A DNA stretch of 24,491 bases from Hyphomicrobiaceae bacterium (lineage in GTDB: Bacteria > Pseudomonadota > Alphaproteobacteria > Rhizobiales > Hyphomicrobiaceae). Positions 13,771 through 21,920 of the stretch are shown in pieces. Both the position numbers and the translations under genes were made by a program. The stretch lies in NCBI GenBank assembly GCA_025359005.1, contig JANYHP010000172.1, positions 1-24,491 on the forward strand, in the 5' to 3' direction. The notes under the pieces were generated by a model. It made no database searches and was not told the origin of the DNA. It was given only the letters and a program-made list of their open reading frames with translations. Positions within the stretch are counted from its first letter, which is position 1. Each line of letters opens with the position of its first letter.

Positions 13771-15977
13771 GCGCGCAGCTTCAAATCCCGCAGCGGCAGC
13801 GTTCTGACCGGCTTGCCGGTGGCGGCGAAGATGGCGTTCAGAACGGCGGGGGTGGCGACGCAGATCGTCGGTTCGCCAACGCCGCCCCAGAAGCCGCCAG
13901 AGGCTTGCAGGACTGTTTCGATCTTGGGGAAATCCTCAAGACGCATGCTTTCGTAGGTGTCGAAGTTCTCTTCGACGACGCGGCCATCCTTGATGGTGAT
14001 CTTCTGGTAGAACGAAGCACCAAGGCCATAGGCGACCGAGCCTTGCACCTGCGCTTCGATCTGGCCGGGGTTGACCGCGTACCCGGGGTCGGTGCCCATC
14101 ACTAGGCGATGGACTTTCAGTTTGCCGCGATCGGATACCGAGACTTCCGCCGCTGCGGCGATGTAGCTGCCGTAGCACATAAACTGCGCAATGCCGCGCG
14201 AGACGCCGGTGGGGGGCGGGGATTTTTCCCAACCGATTTTGTCGGCCACAGCGTTGAGGATGGCAAGGTGCTTGGGCGACTTGGCCAGCATCTTGCGCCG
14301 GAATGCCAGCGGATCTTGCCCCGCCTCCTTTGCCAACTCGTCTATGAAGCACTCGACATACACCGCGTTCTGATTGGCGTTGACGCCGCGCCAGAAACTG
14401 ACCGGCACATGCAGGTTGCGCATGGCGTAGTCGATGGTCCGATTGGGGATGTCGTACCCGAGGTGACCTTCCGGACCTTCCGCGATCAAGCCTTGAAACG
14501 CGATCGGGTCGGAGCCACCCGGACCCATGCGGCTCGGCGCCACGGACGCGAGAATCGACGGGCCGGCGATACGCATCTTGAAGCCGGTGATGTTGCCTTG
14601 CGCATCGAGACCCGCCTCGAGTTTGCACTGCGAGACCGGGCGGAACTTGCCTTGCCGCATGTCCTCTTCGCGCGTCCAGATGGTCTTCACCGGCACGCCC
14701 GGCAACTGCTTGGCGAGCAGCACGGCCTTCGTCGTGTAGTCCTGCTGGCCACGGCGCCCGAAGCCGCCGCCGAGGTGGTACTTGTAGACTTCGCACTGGG
14801 CCGGTTTCAGGCCGGCTGCCTCGGCGCATGCTGCAAGCGAGGCATCGCCGTTCTGGGTGGCGACCCAGACTTCGCATTTGTCGGCGGTCCATTTGGCCGT
14901 GCAGTTCATCGGCTCCATGGTGGCATGGTTCCAGAACGGACTGCCGTAGATGGCGGTGATTTTCTTCGCGGCGCCGGCGATCCCGGCATCCGCGTCGCCG
15001 CCCTTGTTGCCGACGAACACGCCTTCTGTGGAGGCCAGACCGGCCGTCAGGATTTCCGCGATCGACTCGCTGGATACTTTGTTGTTGGCGCTTTCGTCCC
15101 AGGTCGGGTTCAGCGCATCGAGGCCCTTCTTGGCCTGCCAGAACGTATCGGCCACGACGGCCACGGCGGTATCGCCGACCTTGTAGACGCCCTTGATGCC
15201 AGGCATCGCCTTGACCTTGGCTTCGTCATAGCTCTTGAGCTTGTTGCCGAAAACCGGCGCATCCATGATGGTGGCGGTCAGCATGCCCGGCAGCTTCACA
15301 TCGATGGCGTAGACTTGGCTGCCATTGAGTTTGCCGGCGGTATCAAGCCGCTTGACGCCGGCCTTGCCGATCAGCTTCCAGTCTTTCGGGTCCTTGAGCT
15401 TGATCGTCTTCAGATCGGGGACGGGCAGCTTGGAGGCGTCGGCGACAAGCTTGCCGTAGGTGGTCTGTCGATTTGACTTGGTGTGGCTGACGACACTGTC
15501 GCGCACGGTCAGTTCTTCGACAGGGACTTTCCAGCGATTGGCGGCGGCCTGCAACAGCATCTGCCGCGCGGCGGCGCCGCCCTGTCGCACATAGTCTTGT
15601 GAACCGCGAATGCCACGGCTGCCGCCGGTCGACATGTCGCCCCAGACGCGATTGCGCGCGAGGTTCTGGCCGGGCGTGGGATATTCGGCCTTCACCTTCT
15701 TCCAGTCGCATTCGAGTTCTTCGGCGACCAACTGACAGAGGCCGGTGAGGGTGCCTTGGCCCATTTCCGAGCGGGCGACGCGAATCGTCACCGTGTCGTC
15801 CGGCGCGATGACGACCCATGCGCTGACTTCCGCGCCGGTCGCTGCGTCAGCCAACACCTTCTGTGCGAGCGCCGTCGTGATGCCGCCAGCGCCAACGCCG
15901 ATGGCCATGCCACCGGCCGCGAGGGATGTGCCGACAACAGTACGGCGCGAAACTTTGGTTTGAGCGATTTTGGTCAT
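13767..15977 (-). CDS. Tat-exported molybdenum hydroxylase large subunit (IorB-like)
   Basis: Molybdopterin-binding subunit of the xanthine-dehydrogenase family, 736 residues, closest in architecture to the large subunit of isoquinoline 1-oxidoreductase and related periplasmic aldehyde or N-heterocycle oxidoreductases. A twin-arginine signal begins at SRRTVVG (10-16), placing the enzyme in the periplasm. Cofactor and active-site motifs are present: MGQGTLTGL, LGGGFGRRGQQDY, ANQNAVYVECFIDELA and WGGVGEP with the catalytic Glu702. The partner 2Fe-2S subunit is nine bases upstream and soxX overlaps its 3' end. There is no FAD subunit, so electrons probably pass to a cytochrome. Substrate not determinable; aldehyde, heterocycle or organosulfur compound are options. 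Confidence 0.9.
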   Translation of the reverse strand: MTKIAQTKVSRRTVVGTSLAAGGMAIGVGAGGITTALAQKVLADAATGAEVSAWVVIAPDDTVTIRVARSEMGQGTLTGLCQLVAEELECDWKKVKAEYPTPGQNLARNRVWGDMSTGGSRGIRGSQDYVRQGGAAARQMLLQAAANRWKVPVEELTVRDSVVSHTKSNRQTTYGKLVADASKLPVPDLKTIKLKDPKDWKLIGKAGVKRLDTAGKLNGSQVYAIDVKLPGMLTATIMDAPVFGNKLKSYDEAKVKAMPGIKGVYKVGDTAVAVVADTFWQAKKGLDALNPTWDESANNKVSSESIAEILTAGLASTEGVFVGNKGGDADAGIAGAAKKITAIYGSPFWNHATMEPMNCTAKWTADKCEVWVATQNGDASLAACAEAAGLKPAQCEVYKYHLGGGFGRRGQQDYTTKAVLLAKQLPGVPVKTIWTREEDMRQGKFRPVSQCKLEAGLDAQGNITGFKMRIAGPSILASVAPSRMGPGGSDPIAFQGLIAEGPEGHLGYDIPNRTIDYAMRNLHVPVSFWRGVNANQNAVYVECFIDELAKEAGQDPLAFRRKMLAKSPKHLAILNAVADKIGWEKSPPPTGVSRGIAQFMCYGSYIAAAAEVSVSDRGKLKVHRLVMGTDPGYAVNPGQIEAQVQGSVAYGLGASFYQKITIKDGRVVEENFDTYESMRLEDFPKIETVLQASGGFWGGVGEPTICVATPAVLNAIFAATGKPVRTLPLRDLKLRA

Positions 15978-15986
15978 GGGTGATCC

Positions 15987-16445
15987 TCACGCTTTCTTCA
16001 TGTCGGCAGCCATGTGCACCGCCGCGCGAATGCGCTGGTAAGTGCCGCAGCGGCAGATGTTGGTCATGGCAGCGTCGATGTCGGCGTCTGTCGGCTTGGG
16101 CTTCTTGGCGAGCAGGGCGGTGGCCGCCATGATCTGGCCGGACTGACAATAGCCGCACTGCGGAACGTCGACGGCGGCCCAAGCCTTTTGCACGGCGGTG
16201 GAACTGGTGGGCGAGAGGCCCTCGATGGTGACGATCTTGTCGGTCGGCTTGATATCCTTGATGGCGATCGAGCAGGAGCGTTGAAGCTCACCGTTGATAT
16301 GGACGGCGCAGGCGCCGCATTGGCCAACGCCGCAGCCGTATTTGGTGCCGGTCAAACCGGCCTGTTCGCGGATCGTCCACAAGAGTGGCGTATCGCCATC
16401 GACTTTCACATCAAGAGTTTTGCCGTTGAGATTCAATCGTGCCAT
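15987..16445 (-). CDS. 2Fe-2S subunit of the molybdenum hydroxylase (IorA-like)
   Basis: 152 residues, the usual length of the small subunit. It holds two iron-sulfur clusters that carry electrons away from the molybdenum centre. The plant-ferredoxin-type cluster uses Cys38, Cys43, Cys46 (CGVGQCGAC) and Cys58. The second uses Cys97, Cys100 (CGYCQSG), Cys131 and Cys133 (CRCGTY). No signal peptide is seen, so it is likely co-exported with the Tat-signalled large subunit. It is the first gene of the six-gene operon. AAGGA sits nine bases before the ATG at 16445, and a stem-loop lies 28 bases upstream in the leader. Confidence 0.93.
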   Translation of the reverse strand: MARLNLNGKTLDVKVDGDTPLLWTIREQAGLTGTKYGCGVGQCGACAVHINGELQRSCSIAIKDIKPTDKIVTIEGLSPTSSTAVQKAWAAVDVPQCGYCQSGQIMAATALLAKKPKPTDADIDAAMTNICRCGTYQRIRAAVHMAADMKKA

Positions 16446-16472
16446 GTGCTCCAGTCCTTCAGCCGTGACGCG

Positions 16473-16491
16473 GCGCTGGCATCGCCAGCGC
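16473..16491. promoter_or_regulatory. Stem-loop / palindrome in the leader of the Mo-hydroxylase-sox operon
   Basis: Perfect 8-bp arms GCGCTGGC (16473-16480) and GCCAGCGC (16484-16491) around a three-base ATC loop. It lies 28-46 bases upstream of the start codon of the first operon gene, so it could be an operator or an mRNA 5' hairpin. No T-run is present. No known regulator motif is recognised. Confidence 0.4.
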
Positions 16492-16757
16492 AGTTACGAG
16501 TTTGCACCCAGTTCGATCAACTCCAAGCCCTTTCAGGGGCACATCCTCGCCGCGTATGGCGGCGACTGTGTTGCAGCCCGCAAAAGCCAGAATGCAGAAC
16601 AATGGAAAATGGGCACAGGGTCTCGATCGGGAATGCCCTAAGGGAAGCCTAACGGGATCGATGCCGCTCCGCCACAAGCCCGTGGAGCATGGCAGCTATC
16701 CGAGAATTATCGCCAAGGTTTCTGAGAAGATCGTGAGACGGCTTCAGGGTCAAGTGT

Positions 16758-16788
16758 GTCCGCTGTCGCGTCCGCTGTCGCCTGTCGC
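16758..16788. repeat. 12-bp tandem repeat, about 2.5 copies
   Basis: GTCCGCTGTCGC occurs at 16758-16769 and 16770-16781, followed by the partial unit CTGTCGC (16782-16788). It lies about 40-70 bases past the ligA stop. It is a small slippage-type repeat with no obvious function. Confidence 0.6.
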
Positions 16789-16828
16789 GGGGCGACGATG
16801 GGCCGGCAAGTGGCCAGCCTGTGCGATT

Positions 16829-19204
16829 TTAACCGGCTGCGCTTGTGACAAGCGCCGCCCACTCGTCTTCGCTGAGGACGGTGACGCCGAGTTCGCGGGC
16901 TTTGTCGAGCTTGGAGCCAGCGTCGGTGCCGGCGACAACGTAGTCGGTTTTTTTCGAGACGGAGCCGGATACCTTGGCGCCGAGCCGTTCGGCCAGCGCC
17001 TTGGCTTCATTGCGGCCGGTGTGGGCAAGCGTGCCGGTGAAGACCACGGTTTTGCCAGTGATGGGCGACTGGCTGACGGCTGCGCGGGCGTGATCGGTGA
17101 CGGCGACTTGGGCGAGCAGATCGTCGACGGCTTGAGCGTTGTGCGGCTCGGTGAAGAAGGCGATCAGCGCGTCGAGGGCGACTTCGCCGATGCCATTGAG
17201 GGCGGCGAAGGTTCGATAGTCGTCGCCGGGTGTTTCGGTTGCGGCTTTTTGTGCGACTTCGGAGAATTCGGCGCTGTCGCGGAAGGCAGATGCGAGGGCT
17301 TCGGCGGCGCTCGAGCGGACGCCCTTGAGGCCGGCGACGAGGGCTGAGAATGGCTGAGCGCGGGTGCCAAAGAGATCGGCGCCGCGCGGCGCGGTTTTTG
17401 TCATGTGTGCGATCAGGGCGGCGGCGGTTTTTTCGCCAAGGCCCTTGATGTGGGCAATGCGCAGATAGTGGGCCCCGGGCTTGGCACGTGCTGCCGCGTC
17501 GACGGCTGCGCGGAATGACGTGTAGCTTGTGAAAGCGCGTGCCAGATCGCGTGACGTGCCTTCGCCGACGTGGCGGATGCCGAGGGCGAACAGCAAGCGT
17601 TCGAGCGGGATCGTGCGCCGCGCCTCGATGGCGCGGAAGAGGTTGTCGACGGACTTCTCGCCCATGCCGTCGCGGTCTTTGAGGCGGCTCTGGCTACGGG
17701 CGTCACGGGCGGCGAGGGTGAAAATGTCGGCTGGCCGCATGATGCGGCCCTCGTCATAGAAGGCGGCAATCTTTTCGCCGCCGAGGCCTTCGATATCGAA
17801 GGCGAGGCGCGAGACGAAATGGCGGAGGCGCTCTTTTGCCTGCGCCGGGCACACGAGGCCGCCGGTGCAGCGGCAGACGACGTCCATCTCGCCGGTGGCG
17901 GCGTCGGTTTCGCGCTCGGCCTTGCTGCCGCACTCGGGACAAATGGTGGGAAAGACATAGGGCTTGGCGCCGTCGGGCCGCTTGGCGAGGACGACTTCGA
18001 CAACCTGGGGGATGACGTCGCCGGCGCGCTGGACGACGACGGTGTCGCCGATGCGGATGTCCTTGCGGCGGATCTCGTCTTCGTTGTGCAGAGTGGCGTT
18101 GGAGACGACGACGCCGCCGACAGTGACGGGGGCGAGCTTGGCGACGGGGGTAAGGGCGCCCGTGCGGCCGACCTGGATCTCGATGTCGCGGAGTTCGGTG
18201 GTCGCTTGCTCGGCGGGAAATTTGTGGGCGATGGCCCAGCGGGGGCTGCGCGAGACAAAGCCGAGGCGCTGTTGCAGATCGAGCCGGTCGACCTTGTAGA
18301 CGACGCCGTCGATATCGTAGCCGAGGGATGCACGCTGCGTGCCGATATCGCGATAATAGGCGAGCATGGCGTCGGCGGTGGCACAGGTCTGCATCAGCGG
18401 GTTGGTGGGCAGGCCCCAGCGGCGATAGGCAGCGATGACGCCGGTTTGGGTGTCGGCCGGCAAAGTGCTGGCGGCGCCCCAGGTGTAGGCAAAAAATCGC
18501 AAGGGCCGGCGGGCGGTGATGGAGGCATCGAGTTGGCGCAGGGCGCCGGCTGCGGCGTTGCGTGGGTTGGCGAAGATTTTCTCGCCGGCCGCCGCCTGGG
18601 CTTGGTTGAGCGCGCGGAAATCGTCATGCCCGAGGTAAATTTCGCCGCGGATGTCGATGCGATCGGGCACGTCGGGACCGGTGAGCGTGCCGGGGACTTC
18701 GCGGACGGTGCGGATGTTGGCGGTGACGTTCTCGCCCTCGGCGCCGTCGCCGCGGGTGGCCGCGTGGAGCAATTGGCCATGCTCGTAGCGGATTGAAATG
18801 GAGAGGCCGTCGATCTTGGGTTCGGCGGTGAAGGCCAAGAGTGCGGCAGCCTCCACGGTGAGAAAGCGGCGCACGCGCGTGACGAATTCGGCGACGTCTG
18901 TGTCGTCAAAGGCGTTGCCGAGGGAGAGCATCGGCACGTCGTGGGTGATTTTGCCGAAGGTCTCGACAGGGGCCGCGCCGACGGTGTTGGAGGGGCTATC
19001 GGAGGTCGCGAGGGTCGGGAACTGCGCCTCAAGGCCTAAGAGTTCGGCGCGGAGTGCGTCGTACTCGGCATCTGATATCTCGGGCGCGTCGCTGCGGTAG
19101 TAGAGGTCGTCGTGCCGGCGGATCTCGGCGGCGATGCGGGCATGGGTGCGCAGGGTGGCGTCGTCAGGGGCGCGCGCAGACGCTGACGCTAATTTTTTCG
19201 GCAT
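16829..19204 (-). CDS. ligA: NAD-dependent DNA ligase LigA, enlarged
   Basis: Essential ligase that seals nicks in replication and repair. 791 residues, longer than the 671 of Escherichia coli. Order: Ia domain (HDDLYYRSDAPEISDAEYD, 31-49), adenylation domain with active Lys130 in EPKIDG, OB fold, zinc finger (Cys422, Cys425, Cys446, Cys452), helix-hairpin-helix region and C-terminal BRCT (about 712-789, VFTGTLAHTGR, GSVSKKTDYVVAG). The extra length is mainly at about 570-665, where a second hairpin-like unit (IAHIKGLGEKTAAALIAH) and an Ala-rich stretch are inserted before GIGEVALDALIAFF. Start ATG 19204 has a weak ribosome site. bamD is 34 bases upstream, so the two are probably co-transcribed. 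Confidence 0.95.
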   Translation of the reverse strand: MPKKLASASARAPDDATLRTHARIAAEIRRHDDLYYRSDAPEISDAEYDALRAELLGLEAQFPTLATSDSPSNTVGAAPVETFGKITHDVPMLSLGNAFDDTDVAEFVTRVRRFLTVEAAALLAFTAEPKIDGLSISIRYEHGQLLHAATRGDGAEGENVTANIRTVREVPGTLTGPDVPDRIDIRGEIYLGHDDFRALNQAQAAAGEKIFANPRNAAAGALRQLDASITARRPLRFFAYTWGAASTLPADTQTGVIAAYRRWGLPTNPLMQTCATADAMLAYYRDIGTQRASLGYDIDGVVYKVDRLDLQQRLGFVSRSPRWAIAHKFPAEQATTELRDIEIQVGRTGALTPVAKLAPVTVGGVVVSNATLHNEDEIRRKDIRIGDTVVVQRAGDVIPQVVEVVLAKRPDGAKPYVFPTICPECGSKAERETDAATGEMDVVCRCTGGLVCPAQAKERLRHFVSRLAFDIEGLGGEKIAAFYDEGRIMRPADIFTLAARDARSQSRLKDRDGMGEKSVDNLFRAIEARRTIPLERLLFALGIRHVGEGTSRDLARAFTSYTSFRAAVDAAARAKPGAHYLRIAHIKGLGEKTAAALIAHMTKTAPRGADLFGTRAQPFSALVAGLKGVRSSAAEALASAFRDSAEFSEVAQKAATETPGDDYRTFAALNGIGEVALDALIAFFTEPHNAQAVDDLLAQVAVTDHARAAVSQSPITGKTVVFTGTLAHTGRNEAKALAERLGAKVSGSVSKKTDYVVAGTDAGSKLDKARELGVTVLSEDEWAALVTSAAG

Positions 19205-19238
19205 GGGTCGGCTATGCTCTTGGCACGGTCACAGCCGC

Positions 19239-20228
19239 CTACTGTAACGATGTCGCGCCGTTGCCGGTCAGGCCAAGGCCCATCTGCTTGGGTTTTCCGG
19301 TGCTGGCGGTCGGAATATCGCCGCTGGGCGCATTGGGCTTGGGCAACTGGTCGGGCGACGGCAGGCCTTCCGGCACCGGCTGCGTCTTGACCTCAGCCGG
19401 CTTCGGCTGGCCCGGTGCGATCGACTTCCAGGCGTTCGAAAGCCAGCCGCTGGCTTGCGGTTGGACGCCGCCCTGCTTCAATAGCGCGTAGCCATCCTTG
19501 TACCAGGTCGAGTTGGGGAAGTTGTGGCCGAGAACGGCGCCGGCGGCCTGTGCCTCGGGAACGATGCCGAGCGCCATATTGGCTTCGACCAATCGATAGA
19601 GCGCTTCTTCGACGTGGGCGGTCGTCTGATATTCGACAACGACGACTTTGAAACGGTTGATTGCGGCGGCGGAGTTGTTGGCCTTGAGGTAGTAGCGGCC
19701 GACGTTCATTTCCGATGCGGCCAGCACGTCTTCGGCAATCAGAATGCGGTTTTCTGCTTGCTTGGTGTAGGGGCTGTCGGGGTAGCGCTGGCGCAGGGTC
19801 TTGAGTTCGGCGAGGGCCTTGCGGGTGGCCGTCTGATCGTTTTGCGGCGAGCGGATTTCATCAAAATGGGCGGAGGCGATGATGTGATGGGCGAGCGCTG
19901 CTTCCTTGGTGCCGGGGTGCATCGTCGTGTAGCGCTGTGCGGTCGCGATTGCCTCAGGGTATTTGCCAGCCTTGTAGTAGGCAAAGGCGGCCATCACGAT
20001 GGCGCGGCGCGCTTCGGGTGCATAGGGGTGGTCGCGATCCAGATCTTCGAAGCGGCGGGCGGCCGATGACCAGTTGCCCTTTTGCAAGGCGGTGTCGGCG
20101 TCGCTGTACATCTTGGCGGGCGGATCGGGGTTCAGCAACTTTGCGGAGTCTTTGGAGGCGCAGCCGGCAGACAGCAGCGCGGCCAAAAATGATGCGCAGA
20201 GGATGGGGGACTTTTTCAGCACCGGCAT
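19239..20228 (-). CDS. bamD: Outer-membrane assembly lipoprotein BamD (ComL)
   Basis: Essential lipoprotein partner of BamA in inserting beta-barrel proteins. 329 residues. The signal peptide ends in lipobox LSAGC with lipidated Cys23. TPR-like repeats run about 38-255 (ADTALQKGNWSSAARRFEDL, DRDHPYAPEARRA, AAFAYYKAGKYPEAIATAQR), followed by the family segment ASEMNVGRYYLKANNSAAAI. The last 65 residues are Pro-rich and low complexity, typical of alphaproteobacterial versions. It lies between lpxC (upstream, 476 bases away) and ligA (downstream, 34 bases). Confidence 0.93.
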   Translation of the reverse strand: MPVLKKSPILCASFLAALLSAGCASKDSAKLLNPDPPAKMYSDADTALQKGNWSSAARRFEDLDRDHPYAPEARRAIVMAAFAYYKAGKYPEAIATAQRYTTMHPGTKEAALAHHIIASAHFDEIRSPQNDQTATRKALAELKTLRQRYPDSPYTKQAENRILIAEDVLAASEMNVGRYYLKANNSAAAINRFKVVVVEYQTTAHVEEALYRLVEANMALGIVPEAQAAGAVLGHNFPNSTWYKDGYALLKQGGVQPQASGWLSNAWKSIAPGQPKPAEVKTQPVPEGLPSPDQLPKPNAPSGDIPTASTGKPKQMGLGLTGNGATSLQ

Positions 20229-20266
20229 GTCCTAACTTGCGAGTTCTGCCCGCCTATACCCATTTA

Positions 20267-20300
20267 ACCTAGTCTCGCGACCTAGTCTCGTGACCTTGTC
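20267..20300. repeat. 13-bp tandem repeat upstream of bamD
   Basis: ACCTAGTCTCGCG (20267-20279) is followed at once by ACCTAGTCTCGTG (20280-20292), one mismatch, and by a partial third unit ACCTTGTC (20293-20300). It lies 39-72 bases upstream of the bamD start, the zone where its promoter should be, so it may be a regulatory site or plain slippage. Confidence 0.6.
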
Positions 20301-20323
20301 TTGCCCGGCGACTTCATAGCGGC

Positions 20324-20527
20324 ATGCGAGCACGGGTAGCGATTCGTATTTTTCTCAATGTGCTGAATGTACTGGCTGTTGTCCAGGTGTTCGTGTCCGA
20401 CGCCATGCTTCTGGTGCACTTGCTGTTGGTCTTGACGGTGTTCTGCCTGGGTCCGGTTGCCAAATTAAGGCGGGGTGCCATACTTCGTGCGAGCAAAGCC
20501 ATAATGGTGGGGTGGTGGCAGCGCTGA
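20324..20527 (+). CDS. Possible small membrane protein, unproven
   Basis: 67 residues in the lpxC-bamD gap. Residues 9-24 and 27-45 are strongly hydrophobic with a short Ser-Asp-Ala turn between them, and Arg/Lys-rich ends lie on both sides (MRARVAIR; KLRRG). This fits a two-helix hairpin with both ends in the cytoplasm. No ribosome site is visible before the ATG and the third-position base use is mixed, so it may be a chance frame. I recognise no family. Confidence 0.25.
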   Translation: MRARVAIRIFLNVLNVLAVVQVFVSDAMLLVHLLLVLTVFCLGPVAKLRRGAILRASKAIMVGWWQR

Positions 20528-20704
20528 TACGCTACAGAATGCGACCCACCCATTCCTCCAGTTTTCGACACTCGTCGGCGATCGTAGACGCACCGGACGC
20601 GCTCTTTTGAATCGCGCGGCACGGGTCGCGGAGACCATTCGGGCTGGGTCTCTGTGATCGATGTCCCCTGGCCGCCGGGCCGGCATAGGCCGCAATTCTG
20701 ATTA

Positions 20705-21667
20705 TCAGGAGCGATCCGCGGCGTAATTGACGGTCAGGATGCCGGCAGAGATATCCATCGGTGCGGCTTCGCGCATGACACGCGGGGCGCGTTCCCATCG
20801 CCAAGCGTCGCCTTCACCACCGGCGAAGAGTGCCTGCAAAACGTGGGCGTTGAGACGATGGCCTCCGCGAACTGATTTGTAGGTTCCGAGGATGGGGGCG
20901 CCGGCGAGAGCCAAATCGCCCACTGCATCGAGCATCTTGTGGCGGACAAACTCTTGCGGGTGGCGCAATCCCTCAGGGTTGATCACCTTGTCGTCGCCAA
21001 GAGCGACCGTGTTGTCCAGGGACGCGCCGAGGGCAAGGCCGGCTTTCCAAAGCTTTTCGACGTCGCGCATGAAGCCGAACGTGCGGGCGCGAGACAATTC
21101 GGTGCGGAATGCTGCGGGGGTCAAGTCGAGGGCCAGACGCTGGCGGCCGATCACGGACGTGGGAAATTCGATCTCGACGTCCAGATGGAAGCCGTTGCCG
21201 GGGGTCAATTCGCCGAAGCAATCGCCTTCCTGAACACGAACCGGCTTGAGCACCTTGATGAATTTGCGTGGCTCAGACAATTCGCGAATGCCGGCATCTT
21301 CAATGGCCTCAACGAACGCCGCGGCGCTGCCATCCATGATGGGCACTTCGCGATTGTCGATCTCGATGTAGCAGTTGTCGACGCCGAGGCCGCGAAGGGC
21401 CGCCAGAAGGTGCTCAACCGTGCCGACGGTCACACCGGTATCGTCGCCGATGACCGTGCACAGCGTCAGATTTTTTACCGACCGCACATCGGCAGGTATC
21501 TCCGCAACGATGCGGCCGCGGCGGCTGACGAGAAAGCGATAGCCAACGTCACTCTCTGCTGGATGCAGATGGATTGAGACTGGAGCGCCGCTGTGTACCC
21601 CCGTACCAGACAACTCTACGTCTCGCGCCAGTGTCGTCTGGCGCGCCCCGATGAAGCGTTTCGACAT
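20705..21667 (-). CDS. lpxC: UDP-3-O-acyl-N-acetylglucosamine deacetylase LpxC
   Basis: Zinc enzyme of the committed step of lipid A synthesis. It removes the acetyl group of UDP-3-O-acyl-GlcNAc in the cytoplasm. 320 residues, usual length. Zinc ligands His86 (TVEHLLAAL), His243 and Asp247 (RHKMLDAVGD) and the catalytic His270 (GGHRLNAH) are all present, with the NREVPIMDGS loop. The ATG at 21667 has a GAGGGAT ribosome site four bases upstream. It follows ftsZ on the same strand after 253 bases, in the order typical of alphaproteobacteria. Confidence 0.97.
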   Translation of the reverse strand: MSKRFIGARQTTLARDVELSGTGVHSGAPVSIHLHPAESDVGYRFLVSRRGRIVAEIPADVRSVKNLTLCTVIGDDTGVTVGTVEHLLAALRGLGVDNCYIEIDNREVPIMDGSAAAFVEAIEDAGIRELSEPRKFIKVLKPVRVQEGDCFGELTPGNGFHLDVEIEFPTSVIGRQRLALDLTPAAFRTELSRARTFGFMRDVEKLWKAGLALGASLDNTVALGDDKVINPEGLRHPQEFVRHKMLDAVGDLALAGAPILGTYKSVRGGHRLNAHVLQALFAGGEGDAWRWERAPRVMREAAPMDISAGILTVNYAADRS

Positions 21668-21891
21668 CTATCCCTCGATCCCCTACAGTCCGGGCTTCGG
21701 TTCAAACCAACGCGGTAATCCACGAAACGCCGTATGTCCCCATGCTGCCGTATTCTTCCGATCCTGCCACGCTTTAAGATGACCCGTTGATCGGGACCCT
21801 GCGTGTGCCGAATCGGTTCGGCTCTTAATGGTGTACTTACGCTCGTACTCTAGCGGGGACAAATCACGGATTCTTACACACTGTTACTGCT

Positions 21892-21907
21892 CGGCCGCAG
21901 GCGGCCG
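21892..21907 (-). terminator. GC-rich hairpin just after ftsZ
   Basis: Arms CGGCCGC (21892-21898) and GCGGCCG (21901-21907) separated by AG, so in practice a six-pair stem with a four-base loop. It starts 14 bases after the ftsZ stop. No T-run follows on the minus strand, so it is not a classical intrinsic terminator; it may stabilise the mRNA end or assist termination. Confidence 0.35.
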
Positions 21908-21920
21908 GGCGAATCGGCCC

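Larger units (their letters stand above)
16446..16828. other. 383-base gene-free gap between ligA and the sox operon
   Basis: Both flanking genes are on the minus strand, so this gap must hold the 3' end of ligA and the promoter of the operon downstream. It contains the 8-bp palindrome at 16473 and a tandem 12-mer at 16758. I see no convincing -35/-10 pair, no intrinsic terminator for ligA, and no likely coding frame; the open frames here have no family features. Confidence 0.6.
20229..20704. other. 476-base gap between lpxC and bamD
   Basis: Both flanking genes are on the minus strand. The gap holds a 13-bp tandem repeat next to the bamD start (20267) and a weak candidate for a small membrane protein on the plus strand (20324-20527). 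GC-rich sequence follows the lpxC stop, with no clear stem plus T-run. No promoter for bamD can be picked with confidence. Confidence 0.6.

Noticed and set aside
14109..15476. 455-codon open frame on the plus strand opposite the Mo large subunit
   Set aside because: It lies fully inside a gene with clear motifs on the other strand; long antisense frames are expected in GC-rich DNA and its protein shows no family features.
17570..18796. 408-codon plus-strand frame opposite ligA
   Set aside because: Antisense shadow of ligA with a Gly/Asp/Ala-rich low-complexity translation.
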